A stretch of 64,000 nt of DNA from Kaistella sp. SH40-3 (GTDB lineage Bacteria > Bacteroidota > Bacteroidia > Flavobacteriales > Weeksellaceae): contig NZ_JAQYUS010000003.1 of NCBI RefSeq assembly GCF_030686865.1, forward strand, positions 1 through 64,000, in the 5' to 3' direction. The notes beneath the pieces were generated by a model. It was not told the DNA's origin, ran no database searches, and saw nothing but the letters and a program-made list of their open reading frames with translations. This document shows positions 25,352 through 34,823 of this stretch, piece by piece (position 1 is the first letter of the stretch; each line of letters starts with the position of its first letter). The translations under genes were made by a program, and so were the position numbers.

Positions 25352-26575
25352 ATGAAAGACAACGCACTCTCAAATATACTGAACCAACACGATTCTAAGG
25401 AACAAATTGACGGTCAATTATACACCTTAAATCTTGGTCCAACTCACCCGGCGACCCACGGAATTTTCCAGAACGTCCTTACGATGGATGGGGAAAGAAT
25501 TCTTCATGCCGAACAGACCATAGGATACATTCACCGTGCTTTTGAAAAAATTTCTGAAAGAAGAAACTTTACTCAGATTACGACTTTAACGGATCGAATG
25601 AATTACTGTTCCTCTCCTATTAATAATATCGGATGGCATTTAACTGTTGAGAAACTCTTAGGTTGCGAAATTCCAAAACGTGTAGATTATATGCGAGTGA
25701 TTATGATGGAGTTGGCAAGAATTGCAGATCACTTGATTTGTAACGGAGTTATTGCAATGGATGCTGGAGCGATTACAGGATTAACCTATCTTTTCCAAGA
25801 GAGAGAGAGAATCTACGAAATGTACGAAGAAGTATGCGGAGCAAGATTGACCACCAATATGGGAAGAATCGGAGGTTTCGAAAGAGACTTTAGTCCAAAA
25901 TTTCATGAATTAATGGACACTTGGTTGAAAAAATTCCCAGCAGTTTGGAAAGACTTCTGTAATTTGAATGAAAGAAACAGAATCTTTATGGATCGAACAA
26001 TTAACGCCGGACCTATTTCTGCGGAAAGAGCTTTAAGTTACGGATTTACTGGTCCTAACTTACGTGCAACAGGAGTAGACTATGATGTACGTGTTGCCAG
26101 TCCATATTGCTCTTATGAAGATTTCGATTTTATTATTCCAGTAGGAACTTCGGGAGACACTTATGACCGATTTATGGTTCGTCAACAGGAAGTTTGGGAA
26201 AGTTTTAAAATTATCCAGCAAGCATATAAAAATTTACCAGAAGGACCTTTCCATGCTGATCTTCCAGAATTTTATCTTCCGGAAAAAGCAGATGTTTATA
26301 ACAATATGGAAGCTTTAATTTATCACTTTAAAATTGTAATGGCAGAAACTGAAGTTCCGAAAGGGGAAGTTTACAATGCTGTTGAAGGTGGGAATGGTGA
26401 ATTAGGATTTTACTTGGTAAGCGATGGCGGAAGAACGCCTTATCGATTACACTTTAGAAGACCGTGCTTTATTTACTATCAGGCATATCCTGAGATGATT
26501 CAAGGGAGTTTGATTTCCGATGCAATTGTTACGTTATGCAGTATGAACGTAATAGCAGGTGAACTCGATGCCTAG
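25352..26575 (+). CDS. nuoD: NADH-quinone oxidoreductase subunit D
   Basis: 407 residues, full-length 49-kDa subunit. The family motif LGPTHPATHGIFQ carries the quinone-site His region, followed by IGYIHRAFEK, MNYCSSPINN and the C-terminal DAIVTLCSMNVIAGELD. It forms the quinone-reducing chamber with NuoB. A 69-base gap with a TTAAATGTA/TACATTTAA dyad separates it from nuoE. Confidence 0.96.
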   Translation: MKDNALSNILNQHDSKEQIDGQLYTLNLGPTHPATHGIFQNVLTMDGERILHAEQTIGYIHRAFEKISERRNFTQITTLTDRMNYCSSPINNIGWHLTVEKLLGCEIPKRVDYMRVIMMELARIADHLICNGVIAMDAGAITGLTYLFQERERIYEMYEEVCGARLTTNMGRIGGFERDFSPKFHELMDTWLKKFPAVWKDFCNLNERNRIFMDRTINAGPISAERALSYGFTGPNLRATGVDYDVRVASPYCSYEDFDFIIPVGTSGDTYDRFMVRQQEVWESFKIIQQAYKNLPEGPFHADLPEFYLPEKADVYNNMEALIYHFKIVMAETEVPKGEVYNAVEGGNGELGFYLVSDGGRTPYRLHFRRPCFIYYQAYPEMIQGSLISDAIVTLCSMNVIAGELDA

Positions 26576-26644
26576 TTAAATGTATAGAATATAAATTAGA
26601 GAGTACATTTTCATCATGCATTGTACATTTAAGAAAAAAATAAA

Positions 26645-27154
26645 ATGAGCGAAACGATTGCTTTTAAACCTGAAACACTAACTCAGGTTCATAAAATTAC
26701 CGCAAGATATCCGGCTGAAAGAAAAAAATCAGCACTGATTCCAGTGCTTCATTTGGCACAAAAAGAATTTGGTGGATGGTTGCAAGTCCCAGTAATGGAT
26801 TATGTTGCAGAACTTCTGGAAATTACACCTATTGAGGTTTATGAAGTAGCGACATTCTACAGCATGTTCAATATGAAACCTGTTGGGAAATACGTTTTAG
26901 AAGTTTGCCAAACTGGACCTTGCATGCTCAAAGGCAGCGATGAAATTATTCAATATATTAAGGAAAAATTGAATATCAATGCTGGTGAAACTTCTGCCGA
27001 TGGTTTATTTACTTTAAAAACAGTAGAATGCCTTGGCGCTTGCGGATACGCTCCCATGATGCAACTTGGGAAATTTTATCATGAACATTTAACAAAAGAA
27101 AAAGTAGACGAAATCCTGGAACTTTGCAGACAGGGAACGCTTGCTTTGGATTAA
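26645..27154 (+). CDS. nuoE: NADH-quinone oxidoreductase subunit E
   Basis: 169 residues of the thioredoxin-like 24-kDa subunit. The [2Fe-2S] cluster N1a ligands are the Cys pair in VCQTGPCMLKG and the Cys pair in ECLGACGYAPM. The N-terminal helical region AERKKSALIPVLHLAQKEFGGW is typical. It pairs with NuoF in the NADH-oxidising module and lies directly before nuoF. Confidence 0.95.
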   Translation: MSETIAFKPETLTQVHKITARYPAERKKSALIPVLHLAQKEFGGWLQVPVMDYVAELLEITPIEVYEVATFYSMFNMKPVGKYVLEVCQTGPCMLKGSDEIIQYIKEKLNINAGETSADGLFTLKTVECLGACGYAPMMQLGKFYHEHLTKEKVDEILELCRQGTLALD

Positions 27155-27166
27155 TTTATAAAAATA

Positions 27167-28522
27167 ATGAGTAAAAAACTTTTACTTAAAGACGCGCATG
27201 TAGAAGGAATTCGCACGTTCGAAGTGTACCGAAAACAAGGTGGCTACGAGGCTGTGGAAAAAGCCTTTAAAATGACTCCCGACGAAATCACCGAAGAAGT
27301 AAAAACTTCTGGCCTAAGAGGTCGTGGTGGTGCAGGATTTCCAACTGGAATGAAATGGAGTTTCTTGGCAAAACCAGAAGGTGTACCAAGATATTTGGTG
27401 GTGAATGCAGATGAATCCGAACCAGGTACTTTCAAGGACCGTTATTTGATGGAACATATTCCCCATCTGTTAATCGAAGGAATGATCATTTCTGCTTTCG
27501 CTTTGGGTGCTCACACAGGATATATTTATATTCGTGGCGAGTTTGCCTGGATTCCGGATATTCTGGAACAAGCCATTGAAGAAGCAAAAGCCGCTGGATT
27601 TTTAGGAAAAAATGTTTTAGGAACTGGTTTCGATTTAGAAATCTATGTTCATCGTGGTGCTGGTGCTTATATCTGTGGTGAAGAAACTGCCCTTCTAGAA
27701 TCACTGGAAGGCAAAAGAGGAAACCCGCGTTTAAAACCACCCTTCCCTGCTGTTAAAGGACTTTGGGAATCTCCAACCGTTGTAAATAATGTGGAAACTA
27801 TTGCAGCAGTTGTTCCAATTATTAATATTACTGGAGCAGAATATGCGAAAATTGGTGTTGGTCGTTCTACAGGTACTAAATTAATTTCTGCGTGTGGCAA
27901 CATTAACAAACCGGGAGTTTACGAAATAGACATGACTATTACTGTAGAAGAATTCATTTATTCTGATGAATATTGTGGCGGTATTCCTAATGGTAAAAGA
28001 TTAAAAGCCTGTATTCCAGGTGGAAGTTCTGTACCAATTGTTCCAGCAAATTTATTGCTGAAAACGATTAATGGTGAACCTCGTTACATGAATTACGAAT
28101 CCCTTTCTGATGGTGGTTTTGCAACTGGAACAATGATGGGTTCAGGTGGATTCATCGTTTTAGATGAAGACCAGTCTGTAGTTAAACACACCATGACTTT
28201 AGCCCATTTCTACGCGCACGAAAGTTGTGGACAATGTACACCGTGTCGTGAAGGAACGCCTTGGCTTTATAAGATTTTGAAAAAAATTCACAGCGGACAA
28301 GGAACATTAAACGATATCGATTTATTGTGGGACGTTCAAAGAAAAATTGAAGGAAATACAATTTGTCCTTTGGGTGATGCTGCTGCTTGGCCAGTAGCCG
28401 CAGCGATTCGTCATTTCCGTGATGAGTTTGAGTGGTACATCGACAATCCTGAAAGTCAAACAAGAAATTATGGTTTAGCACATTATGCTGATCCAATTCC
28501 TGTGCCTGCAAAAGCAGAATAA
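27167..28522 (+). CDS. nuoF: NADH-quinone oxidoreductase subunit F
   Basis: 451 residues. The Gly-rich NADH/FMN site reads GLRGRGGAGFPTGMKW, with the FMN-binding NADESEPGTFKDR and the middle segment GAYICGEETALLESLEG. The N3 [4Fe-4S] ligands are ESCGQCTPCREGT and a later Cys in NTICPLGDA. It oxidises NADH. The following gene is not a nuo gene; nuoG comes after it. Confidence 0.96.
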   Translation: MSKKLLLKDAHVEGIRTFEVYRKQGGYEAVEKAFKMTPDEITEEVKTSGLRGRGGAGFPTGMKWSFLAKPEGVPRYLVVNADESEPGTFKDRYLMEHIPHLLIEGMIISAFALGAHTGYIYIRGEFAWIPDILEQAIEEAKAAGFLGKNVLGTGFDLEIYVHRGAGAYICGEETALLESLEGKRGNPRLKPPFPAVKGLWESPTVVNNVETIAAVVPIINITGAEYAKIGVGRSTGTKLISACGNINKPGVYEIDMTITVEEFIYSDEYCGGIPNGKRLKACIPGGSSVPIVPANLLLKTINGEPRYMNYESLSDGGFATGTMMGSGGFIVLDEDQSVVKHTMTLAHFYAHESCGQCTPCREGTPWLYKILKKIHSGQGTLNDIDLLWDVQRKIEGNTICPLGDAAAWPVAAAIRHFRDEFEWYIDNPESQTRNYGLAHYADPIPVPAKAE

Positions 28523-28569
28523 GAAGAAGTTTTATTTAGAAGATATAAAGAGTGTACGCTCTTTGAGAC

Positions 28570-29397
28570 ATGAAGAAAGTAATAGTTTTAGCAGCGTTGT
28601 TTTTAGGATTTGGTTTTGGCTTTGGTCAAGATGTAAAACCAAAAAAAGAACCTTTAACCCAGAAAGGACAAATGCTTATTTTTTGGGGTTGGAATCGAGC
28701 AGCATTTACCAATTCCGACATTCACTTTAAAGGAAATGGTTATGATTTTACACTGAAAAATGTGGTCGCACATGATCGGCCGTCAGATTTTTCTTATCAT
28801 AATTATTTTCAGTTAGATCGAGTAACGATACCCCAAACCAACCAAAGATTTGCGTATTTCATTAAAGATAATGTTGCATTTGTATTAGGAATTGACCACA
28901 TGAAATATGTTATGGATCAAGACCAAACAGTAAAATTCTCAGGAAACATAAGCGATCCGGCTTATGCTGCAATGGTACAAAACGGACAGGTTGATTTAAC
29001 GAATGGAGAATTTTTAACATTTGAACATACCGATGGGTTAAATTATATTAACTTCGGTTTAGAAAAATATAAGAATATTTATAACAAAGAAAAATTTGAT
29101 ATTGTTTGGAGTTACGGTGCCGGTTTAGGCCCAATGTTTCCTAAAAGTAATGTGAAATTATTCGGTAACGAAAGAAGCGACCGATTCCATGTAGCGGGTT
29201 TTGGTTTGGACGGTAGAACCAGTTTAAATTTTGTATTCTGGAAACATGTTGTAGCAAGAGTCGAAGCAAAAGCAGGCTATATCAATATGTGGGACATAAA
29301 AACCACCTTAAATAACAAACCCGATAAAGCGTCACAGGATTTCGTGTTCGGACAAGTTAATTTCGGAATTGGATATACCTTTAACACGAAAAAATAA
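28570..29397 (+). CDS. Outer-membrane beta-barrel-like protein inserted in the nuo operon
   Basis: 275 residues with a signal peptide (MKKVIVLAALFLGFGFGFGQ). The body alternates aromatic and polar residues in strand-like segments (FWGWNRAAFTNSDIHFKG, DFTLKNVVAHDRPSDFSYHNYFQ, VVARVEAKAGYINMW). It ends FGQVNFGIGYTFNTKK, like an outer-membrane barrel end with an aromatic near the C-terminus. I do not recognise the family, and it has no complex I subunit features. It sits between nuoF and nuoG in the same direction with short gaps (47 and 26 bases), so it is probably co-transcribed. A role in the complex is not implied. Confidence 0.7.
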   Translation: MKKVIVLAALFLGFGFGFGQDVKPKKEPLTQKGQMLIFWGWNRAAFTNSDIHFKGNGYDFTLKNVVAHDRPSDFSYHNYFQLDRVTIPQTNQRFAYFIKDNVAFVLGIDHMKYVMDQDQTVKFSGNISDPAYAAMVQNGQVDLTNGEFLTFEHTDGLNYINFGLEKYKNIYNKEKFDIVWSYGAGLGPMFPKSNVKLFGNERSDRFHVAGFGLDGRTSLNFVFWKHVVARVEAKAGYINMWDIKTTLNNKPDKASQDFVFGQVNFGIGYTFNTKK

Positions 29398-29423
29398 TTA
29401 ATTCACTTTTGAATTCATCTATA

Positions 29424-30422
29424 ATGAGCGAAGAAATTAAAAAATTTAAGATAACCATCGACGGACAAACAACCGAAGTTTTGCCTGGTACTTCTATTTT
29501 AGAAGCAGCAAGACAAATTGGTGGTAAATCTGTTCCGCCCGCAATGTGTTATTACAAACCATTGGAATCAAGTGGTGGACGATGCCGAACTTGTTTGGTA
29601 GAAGTCTCCAAAGGGTCTGATGCCGATACACGACCAATGCCAAAATTGGTAGCAAGTTGTAGAACTAGCGTAATGGACGGAATGGAAGTAAAAAATCTTA
29701 CTTCTGAAAAAACACAGGAAGCAAGACATGCTGTAACCGAATTTCTATTGATCAATCACCCACTCGATTGCCCAATTTGTGATCAGGCAGGAGAATGTCA
29801 TTTGCAGGATTTAAGTTACGAACATGGTTTAGAAAGAACCCGAACTGAATTCGAGCGAAGAACTTTCGAGCCAGAAGATATTGGTCCCAATATTAAATTG
29901 AATATGAACCGTTGTATCTTGTGTGCAAGATGCGTTTTGGTGGCAAATCAATTAACAGAGAACAGAGAACATGGGATTTTGTTCCGTGGCGAACATGCAG
30001 AAATTTCGACCAATCTAAATAAAGCCTTAGAAAGTGATTTCATCGGAAACGTAATCGATGTTTGCCCAGTTGGTGCTTTAACAGACAGAACTGCGAGATT
30101 TGCAAGCAGAGTTTGGTTTACAAAACCGTTGAACGGAACTTGCGAATGTTCAAAATGTGCAGGTAAAGCAGTCGTTTGGATGAAAGGTGAAGAAGTCATC
30201 AGAGTAACTGCAAGAAAAGATCAATACGATGAAGTTCAGGATTGGATCTGTGATGATTGTAGATTCCATAAAAAAGATTTGAAATTTTGGACCATAGAAG
30301 GTCCACGTCATATTGATCGCCATTCGGTGATTTCACTGAACCATTACGAAAAACCTAAAAATATGATTAGTCTTTTGGATAATCCAGATGCAAAAGAACT
30401 AAGCGATAAAGACGAGAAATAA
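29424..30422 (+). CDS. nuoG: NADH-quinone oxidoreductase subunit G, short form
   Basis: 332 residues from ATG 29424 (the frame also runs to a TTG at 29409). The [2Fe-2S] N1b ligands are C42, C54, C57 and C79. N5 is H112, C116, C119 and C125 (INHPLDCPICDQAGEC), and N4 is C164, C167, C170 and C214. A further Cys group (C240, C242, C245 and C276, C279) follows. The protein stops there, so it lacks the roughly 500-600-residue molybdopterin-oxidoreductase-like domain of the E. coli type, a short form seen in flavobacteria. It links the NADH module to the quinone arm. Confidence 0.93.
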   Translation: MSEEIKKFKITIDGQTTEVLPGTSILEAARQIGGKSVPPAMCYYKPLESSGGRCRTCLVEVSKGSDADTRPMPKLVASCRTSVMDGMEVKNLTSEKTQEARHAVTEFLLINHPLDCPICDQAGECHLQDLSYEHGLERTRTEFERRTFEPEDIGPNIKLNMNRCILCARCVLVANQLTENREHGILFRGEHAEISTNLNKALESDFIGNVIDVCPVGALTDRTARFASRVWFTKPLNGTCECSKCAGKAVVWMKGEEVIRVTARKDQYDEVQDWICDDCRFHKKDLKFWTIEGPRHIDRHSVISLNHYEKPKNMISLLDNPDAKELSDKDEK

Positions 30423-30424
30423 TT

Positions 30425-31489
30425 ATGGAGTTAATTACTTTTAAAATAATATTAGTTGTTGCACTTTTCGTAGTATCATTGGGTGTTGCCGCCTATTCAA
30501 CATGGGGCGAAAGAAAAGTGGCTGCGATTCTTCAAGATAGAATTGGTCCTAACAGAGCCGGTCCTTTTGGGATTTTGCAACCTTTAGCAGATGGTGGAAA
30601 ACTATTTTTCAAAGAAGGATTTGTACCACAAGGAGCAGATCGTTTTCTCTTCTACATCGGGCCCGCAATAACCATGTTCATTTCACTTATTACAGGAGCA
30701 GTTATTCCTTGGGGGAAAAGTTTGAACATCGGTGGAAATTCTTTTGACATACAAGTTGCTAATATTGATGTTGGCGTTTTGTATTTGATCGCAATGGTTT
30801 CTATCGGAGTTTACGGAATGATGATTGGTGGTTGGGCTTCTAACAATAAGTATTCATTGATCGGAGCAATTCGTGCTTCATCACAAATGATTTCTTATGA
30901 ATTGGCTATGGGCCTTTCCCTTCTTTCTATTATTTTAATGGCGGGGAGTTTAGATTTACATTACATCACCTCTTCACAAGGAGTAGGAAAAATCTGGGGT
31001 TTCATTCCTGCAGATGGTATGAACTGGAATATCTTTTACCAACCTTTAGCATTTATTATTTTCTTCGTTGCAGCAATGGCAGAAACAGGTCGTGCACCTT
31101 TTGATTTACCTGAGTGTGAATCGGAATTGGTCAATGGTTTTATGACCGAATACTCTTCGATGAACTTCGGACAATATATGTTTGGTGAATATGTGAACAT
31201 GTTTATTTCTAATGCTTTAATCGCTACTTTGTTTTTCGGTGGATTTAATTATCCTGGAATTAACTGGGTTTCGGAAAACTGGGGCGAAAATATTGCCGGT
31301 ATTTTAAGTATTGTCGCCATTTTAGGAAAAACGGTGATCGGAATTTTAATCTTTATGTGGATTCGTTGGACGATCCCAAGATTTAGATATGACCAACTAA
31401 TGCACTTAGGATGGAAGAAATTGATTCCCCTGGCATTGTTGAATTTAGTAGTTACGGCTGCCGTAATTGTTTTCTTCGCAAATAAATAA
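30425..31489 (+). CDS. nuoH: NADH-quinone oxidoreductase subunit H
   Basis: 354 residues with about eight transmembrane helices. The conserved cytoplasmic loop reads AETGRAPFDLPECESELVNGFMTEYS, which lines the quinone channel; a Cys stands where PEAE is more common. The early segment ERKVAAILQDRIGPNRAGPFGILQPLADG is the other family signature. It links the quinone site with the membrane arm. Its start follows the nuoG stop at 2 bases. Confidence 0.95.
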   Translation: MELITFKIILVVALFVVSLGVAAYSTWGERKVAAILQDRIGPNRAGPFGILQPLADGGKLFFKEGFVPQGADRFLFYIGPAITMFISLITGAVIPWGKSLNIGGNSFDIQVANIDVGVLYLIAMVSIGVYGMMIGGWASNNKYSLIGAIRASSQMISYELAMGLSLLSIILMAGSLDLHYITSSQGVGKIWGFIPADGMNWNIFYQPLAFIIFFVAAMAETGRAPFDLPECESELVNGFMTEYSSMNFGQYMFGEYVNMFISNALIATLFFGGFNYPGINWVSENWGENIAGILSIVAILGKTVIGILIFMWIRWTIPRFRYDQLMHLGWKKLIPLALLNLVVTAAVIVFFANK

Positions 31490-31539
31490 AAAAAGAAGTT
31501 TTAATGCAACACTGAAAAGTGCGGCTAAAACCCATCAAT

Positions 31540-32088
31540 ATGAAACTGACAAACAGATCAAAAGTAGTCTCGAATAAAGAGATGACTTTTATGGAAAAAT
31601 TATACCTCCCAGAAATTTTCAAGGGAATGTCTATTACTTTAAAGCATGCGATAGCAGGTCCGAAAGGAAAAGTATGGTCTTACCCAGAGCAAATTAAACC
31701 AAGAGCCAAAGTTTGGCGTGGACTTCACGTCTTGAAGCGTGATGAAGAAGGTAGAGAAAGATGTACTGCTTGTGGACTTTGCGCAGTAACTTGTCCAGCA
31801 GAAGCAATCACGATGACAAGTGCTGAACGTACAAAAGACGAAAAAGATTTGTATCGTGAAGAAAAATATGCATCGGTTTATGAAATCAATATGCTGAGAT
31901 GTATTTTCTGTGGTCTTTGTGAAGAGGCTTGTCCGAAATCAGCAATCTATTTAACCGACCGTTTGGTTGATGTAGAAACCAATCGTGGAAGTTTCATTTA
32001 CGGAAAAGATAAATTGGTGGAAAAAATCAACGAAAGAATTGATATTACAGACCGCCAAAGTGAATTACAAAAAAAAGCAGTAAAATAG
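31540..32088 (+). CDS. nuoI: NADH-quinone oxidoreductase subunit I
   Basis: 182 residues from ATG 31540 (the frame also runs to a GTG at 31519). Two ferredoxin motifs bind [4Fe-4S] clusters N6a and N6b: CTACGLCAVTCPAEA and CIFCGLCEEACPKSA. The N-terminus LPEIFKGMSITLKHAIAGPKG is typical. It transfers electrons between NuoG and NuoB and is followed by nuoJ after 1 base. Confidence 0.95.
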   Translation: MKLTNRSKVVSNKEMTFMEKLYLPEIFKGMSITLKHAIAGPKGKVWSYPEQIKPRAKVWRGLHVLKRDEEGRERCTACGLCAVTCPAEAITMTSAERTKDEKDLYREEKYASVYEINMLRCIFCGLCEEACPKSAIYLTDRLVDVETNRGSFIYGKDKLVEKINERIDITDRQSELQKKAVK

Positions 32089-32089
32089 T

Positions 32090-32584
32090 ATGGAACAAAT
32101 CATATTTTTCTTCGTGGCATTTTTGGCTTTGGTAAGCGGGGCTTATTTTGTTTTTGCAAAAAATGCACTCTACTCTATTCTATCACTGATTGTGACTTTC
32201 TTTTCGATCGCTGCCTTATATATTTTGCTCAATGCGCAGTTCCTTGGGATTGTACAGATCATTGTGTATGCTGGTGCAATCATGGTATTGTTCCTTTATA
32301 TTTTGATGATGTTGAATTTGAATAAAGAAGATGAAAGCAGAAAGAAAAATCTGCCAAAATTCATTGGAGTATTTACTTCAGGATTATTATTGGTAGGGAT
32401 TTTAGGTGCTTTCAAAGGAATCAATCAAAAAACCTTTGGAACTGATGTCGATACGTCTGTTGGTTTAACCAAAAACCTTGGTAGATTATTGTTTAACGAA
32501 TATGTTTTGCCATTTGAATTGGCTTCTATCCTTATTCTTGCGGGAATTGTTGGAGCAGTATTAATTGGTAAAAAAGATTTATAG
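32090..32584 (+). CDS. nuoJ: NADH-quinone oxidoreductase subunit J
   Basis: 164 residues and five predicted transmembrane helices, with YSILSLIVTFFSIAALYILLNAQFLGIVQIIVYAGAIMVLFLYILMML in the central helices (the usual NuoJ signature, including the YAGAIMVLFLF-like helix). It is a membrane-arm subunit near the NuoA/H/K junction. The nuoK start lies 4 bases after its stop. Confidence 0.94.
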   Translation: MEQIIFFFVAFLALVSGAYFVFAKNALYSILSLIVTFFSIAALYILLNAQFLGIVQIIVYAGAIMVLFLYILMMLNLNKEDESRKKNLPKFIGVFTSGLLLVGILGAFKGINQKTFGTDVDTSVGLTKNLGRLLFNEYVLPFELASILILAGIVGAVLIGKKDL

Positions 32585-32588
32585 AATT

Positions 32589-32918
32589 ATGGGAGAAGTA
32601 AATTCATTTATACAAGTAGTTCCTTTAGAATATTTTATTATTCTAAGTTCTGTTTTGTTTTGCCTTGGTGTTTTGGGAGTTTTAATCCGCAAAAATGCCA
32701 TCATTATTTTAGGATGTGTAGAGTTAATGCTGAATTCTGTAAACCTTTTACTCGCAGCATTTTCATCTTATAAAGGGGACGGAAATGGACAGATCCTGGT
32801 GTTCTTCATCATGGTTGTTGCCGCTGCAGAAGTTGCTGTAGGTTTAGCAATTATCGCAATGTTGTACAGAAATACCAAATCGGTAGACATTAGTATTTTT
32901 AATAAATTAAGAGGATAA
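32589..32918 (+). CDS. nuoK: NADH-quinone oxidoreductase subunit K
   Basis: 109 residues from ATG 32589 (the frame extends back into nuoJ, but that is not used). Three helices contain the family segments FCLGVLGVLIRKNAIIILGCVELMLNSVNLLL and FFIMVVAAAEVAVGLAIIAMLYR, which hold the conserved Glu residues of the proton path. It is an antiporter-like connecting subunit. nuoL follows after 6 bases. Confidence 0.94.
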   Translation: MGEVNSFIQVVPLEYFIILSSVLFCLGVLGVLIRKNAIIILGCVELMLNSVNLLLAAFSSYKGDGNGQILVFFIMVVAAAEVAVGLAIIAMLYRNTKSVDISIFNKLRG

Positions 32919-32924
32919 TAAAGG

Positions 32925-34820
32925 ATGGAAAATTTAGTTTACGCGATTATACTTTTACCACTGGCTGGCTTTCTGATCAACGGATTATTCGGGAAAAAAC
33001 TTCCGAAGTTATTCGTAGGCGGATTAGCAACAGCAGTAGTTTTTGCGTCGTTCTGTATCGCTTTAAGTTTATTTTTAAAGTTTAATGCAGATTCGCAAGC
33101 AGTGATTGTAAGAGCATTTGAATGGTTTAGAATTAATGGTGTTCAAGTGAATTTTGGTTTTCAAATCGACCAACTTTCATTAATGATGATCATGATTATT
33201 ACCGGGATTGGTTCTTTAATTCACCTCTACTCTATTGGCTACATGAGCACTGATAAGGGTTTTCATAAATTCTTTTCTTACCTGAATTTATTCATCTTTA
33301 TGATGTTACTTTTGGTAATGGGAAGCAATTATCTAATTCTTTTCATCGGATGGGAAGGTGTTGGACTATGCTCCTATTTACTTATTGGTTTCTGGTATGA
33401 AAACAGGAAATTTGATGCTGCTGCAAGAAAAGCCTTCATCATGAACCGCATTGGTGACTTGGGAATGATCATCGGAATATTAATGATTGCTTACCAAACC
33501 AATGCTGTAGATTACCTTTCGGTTGCACAGAATTCAGGTAAATTTGAATTAGATTCAACAATTATCATCTTCATCACGGCAAGTTTATTTATTGGAGCAG
33601 TAGGGAAATCTGCACAGATTCCTTTATTTACCTGGCTTCCGGATGCAATGGCTGGACCAACTCCAGTTTCGGCATTAATCCACGCAGCAACCATGGTAAC
33701 TGCCGGAGTTTATTTAGTAGTTCGTTCTAACTTCTTATTCTCCCTGGCTCCAACTACAATGGATGCAATCCTTTTCATCGGATTATTAACTGCTTTAGTT
33801 GCCGCATTTATCGGACTTCGACAAAATGACATTAAAAAAGTATTAGCATATTCTACCGTTTCTCAATTGGGCTTTATGTTCGTAGCAGTTGGTACTGGTG
33901 CTTATACCGTAGCCATGTTCCACTTAATGACGCACGCATTTTTCAAAGCTTTGTTATTCTTAGGTTCAGGTTCTGTAATTCACGCAATGAGCGGAGAACA
34001 GGATATGAGAATGATGGGAGGTTTAAAGAAAAAAATTCCAATTACGCATATCACTTTCTTAATCGGAACACTGGCAATTTCAGGATTTCCTTTCCTTTCC
34101 GGAATGATTTCTAAAGACGAAATCTTAGCAAGTGCCTTTGGTAAAAACCCAATGGTTTGGGTGATTCTTTTTGCAGTTGCAGCAATGACGGCGATTTATA
34201 TGTTCAGAGCGTATTACCTTACTTTCCACGGAGAGTTTAGAGGAACTGAAGAACAGAAAAAACACCTTCATGAAAGTCCTTTGAATATGACGTTGCCATT
34301 AATCGTTTTGGCTGTTTTATCAGTTGTTGGTGGTTTCATCAATCTACCACATTTCATTGGTCATGGTGAATTTGCGAACTTAGATAAATGGTTGAATAAC
34401 CTTTATGTTTATGATTTAGAATTGGCAGAAGTTCCTTTTGCAACAGAAATGATTTTGCTTGGTTTAACGGTTTTAATGTTCTTCGTAGTGTGGTTCATTG
34501 TTAAAAACATTTACGTTAACAAGAAAAAAATGGCGCTACCAGACGAGCAATATACTGGCTGGCAAAGACTCTCAAATAGAAAGTTATTTATCGACGAATT
34601 ATACAATGTCACTTTTATTAAAATGACAGAAGGATTAGGAGTTGGTGGTAATATGTTTGAAAAAAGCGTATTAACCAAATTCACAGACTTTATCGGTTGG
34701 GGAGCTGAAGATTCTGGTAGAGCAGCAAAAAAACTACAGAACGGAAATGTAGAGAATTACGTTCTCATCATGTCTCTGGCGATCGGAATTATTTTAATTG
34801 TTAACTTTATATTACAATAG
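32925..34820 (+). CDS. nuoL: NADH-quinone oxidoreductase subunit L
   Basis: 631 residues, the largest antiporter-like proton pump subunit. The conserved segments are FIGWEGVGLCSYLLIGFWYENRK, TPVSALIHAATMVTAGVYLVVR and VLAYSTVSQLGFMF, with LMTHAFFKALLFLGSGSVIH following. The C-terminal long amphipathic helix region is present (about 500-600). Proton translocation is family knowledge. nuoM follows after 3 bases. Confidence 0.95.
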   Translation: MENLVYAIILLPLAGFLINGLFGKKLPKLFVGGLATAVVFASFCIALSLFLKFNADSQAVIVRAFEWFRINGVQVNFGFQIDQLSLMMIMIITGIGSLIHLYSIGYMSTDKGFHKFFSYLNLFIFMMLLLVMGSNYLILFIGWEGVGLCSYLLIGFWYENRKFDAAARKAFIMNRIGDLGMIIGILMIAYQTNAVDYLSVAQNSGKFELDSTIIIFITASLFIGAVGKSAQIPLFTWLPDAMAGPTPVSALIHAATMVTAGVYLVVRSNFLFSLAPTTMDAILFIGLLTALVAAFIGLRQNDIKKVLAYSTVSQLGFMFVAVGTGAYTVAMFHLMTHAFFKALLFLGSGSVIHAMSGEQDMRMMGGLKKKIPITHITFLIGTLAISGFPFLSGMISKDEILASAFGKNPMVWVILFAVAAMTAIYMFRAYYLTFHGEFRGTEEQKKHLHESPLNMTLPLIVLAVLSVVGGFINLPHFIGHGEFANLDKWLNNLYVYDLELAEVPFATEMILLGLTVLMFFVVWFIVKNIYVNKKKMALPDEQYTGWQRLSNRKLFIDELYNVTFIKMTEGLGVGGNMFEKSVLTKFTDFIGWGAEDSGRAAKKLQNGNVENYVLIMSLAIGIILIVNFILQ

Positions 34821-34823
34821 TAA

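Noticed and set aside
26576-26632. TTAAATGTA / TACATTTAA dyad between nuoD and nuoE as an attenuator
   Set aside because: The stem has no T-run and a second TACATTT allows alternatives, so no regulatory function can be argued.
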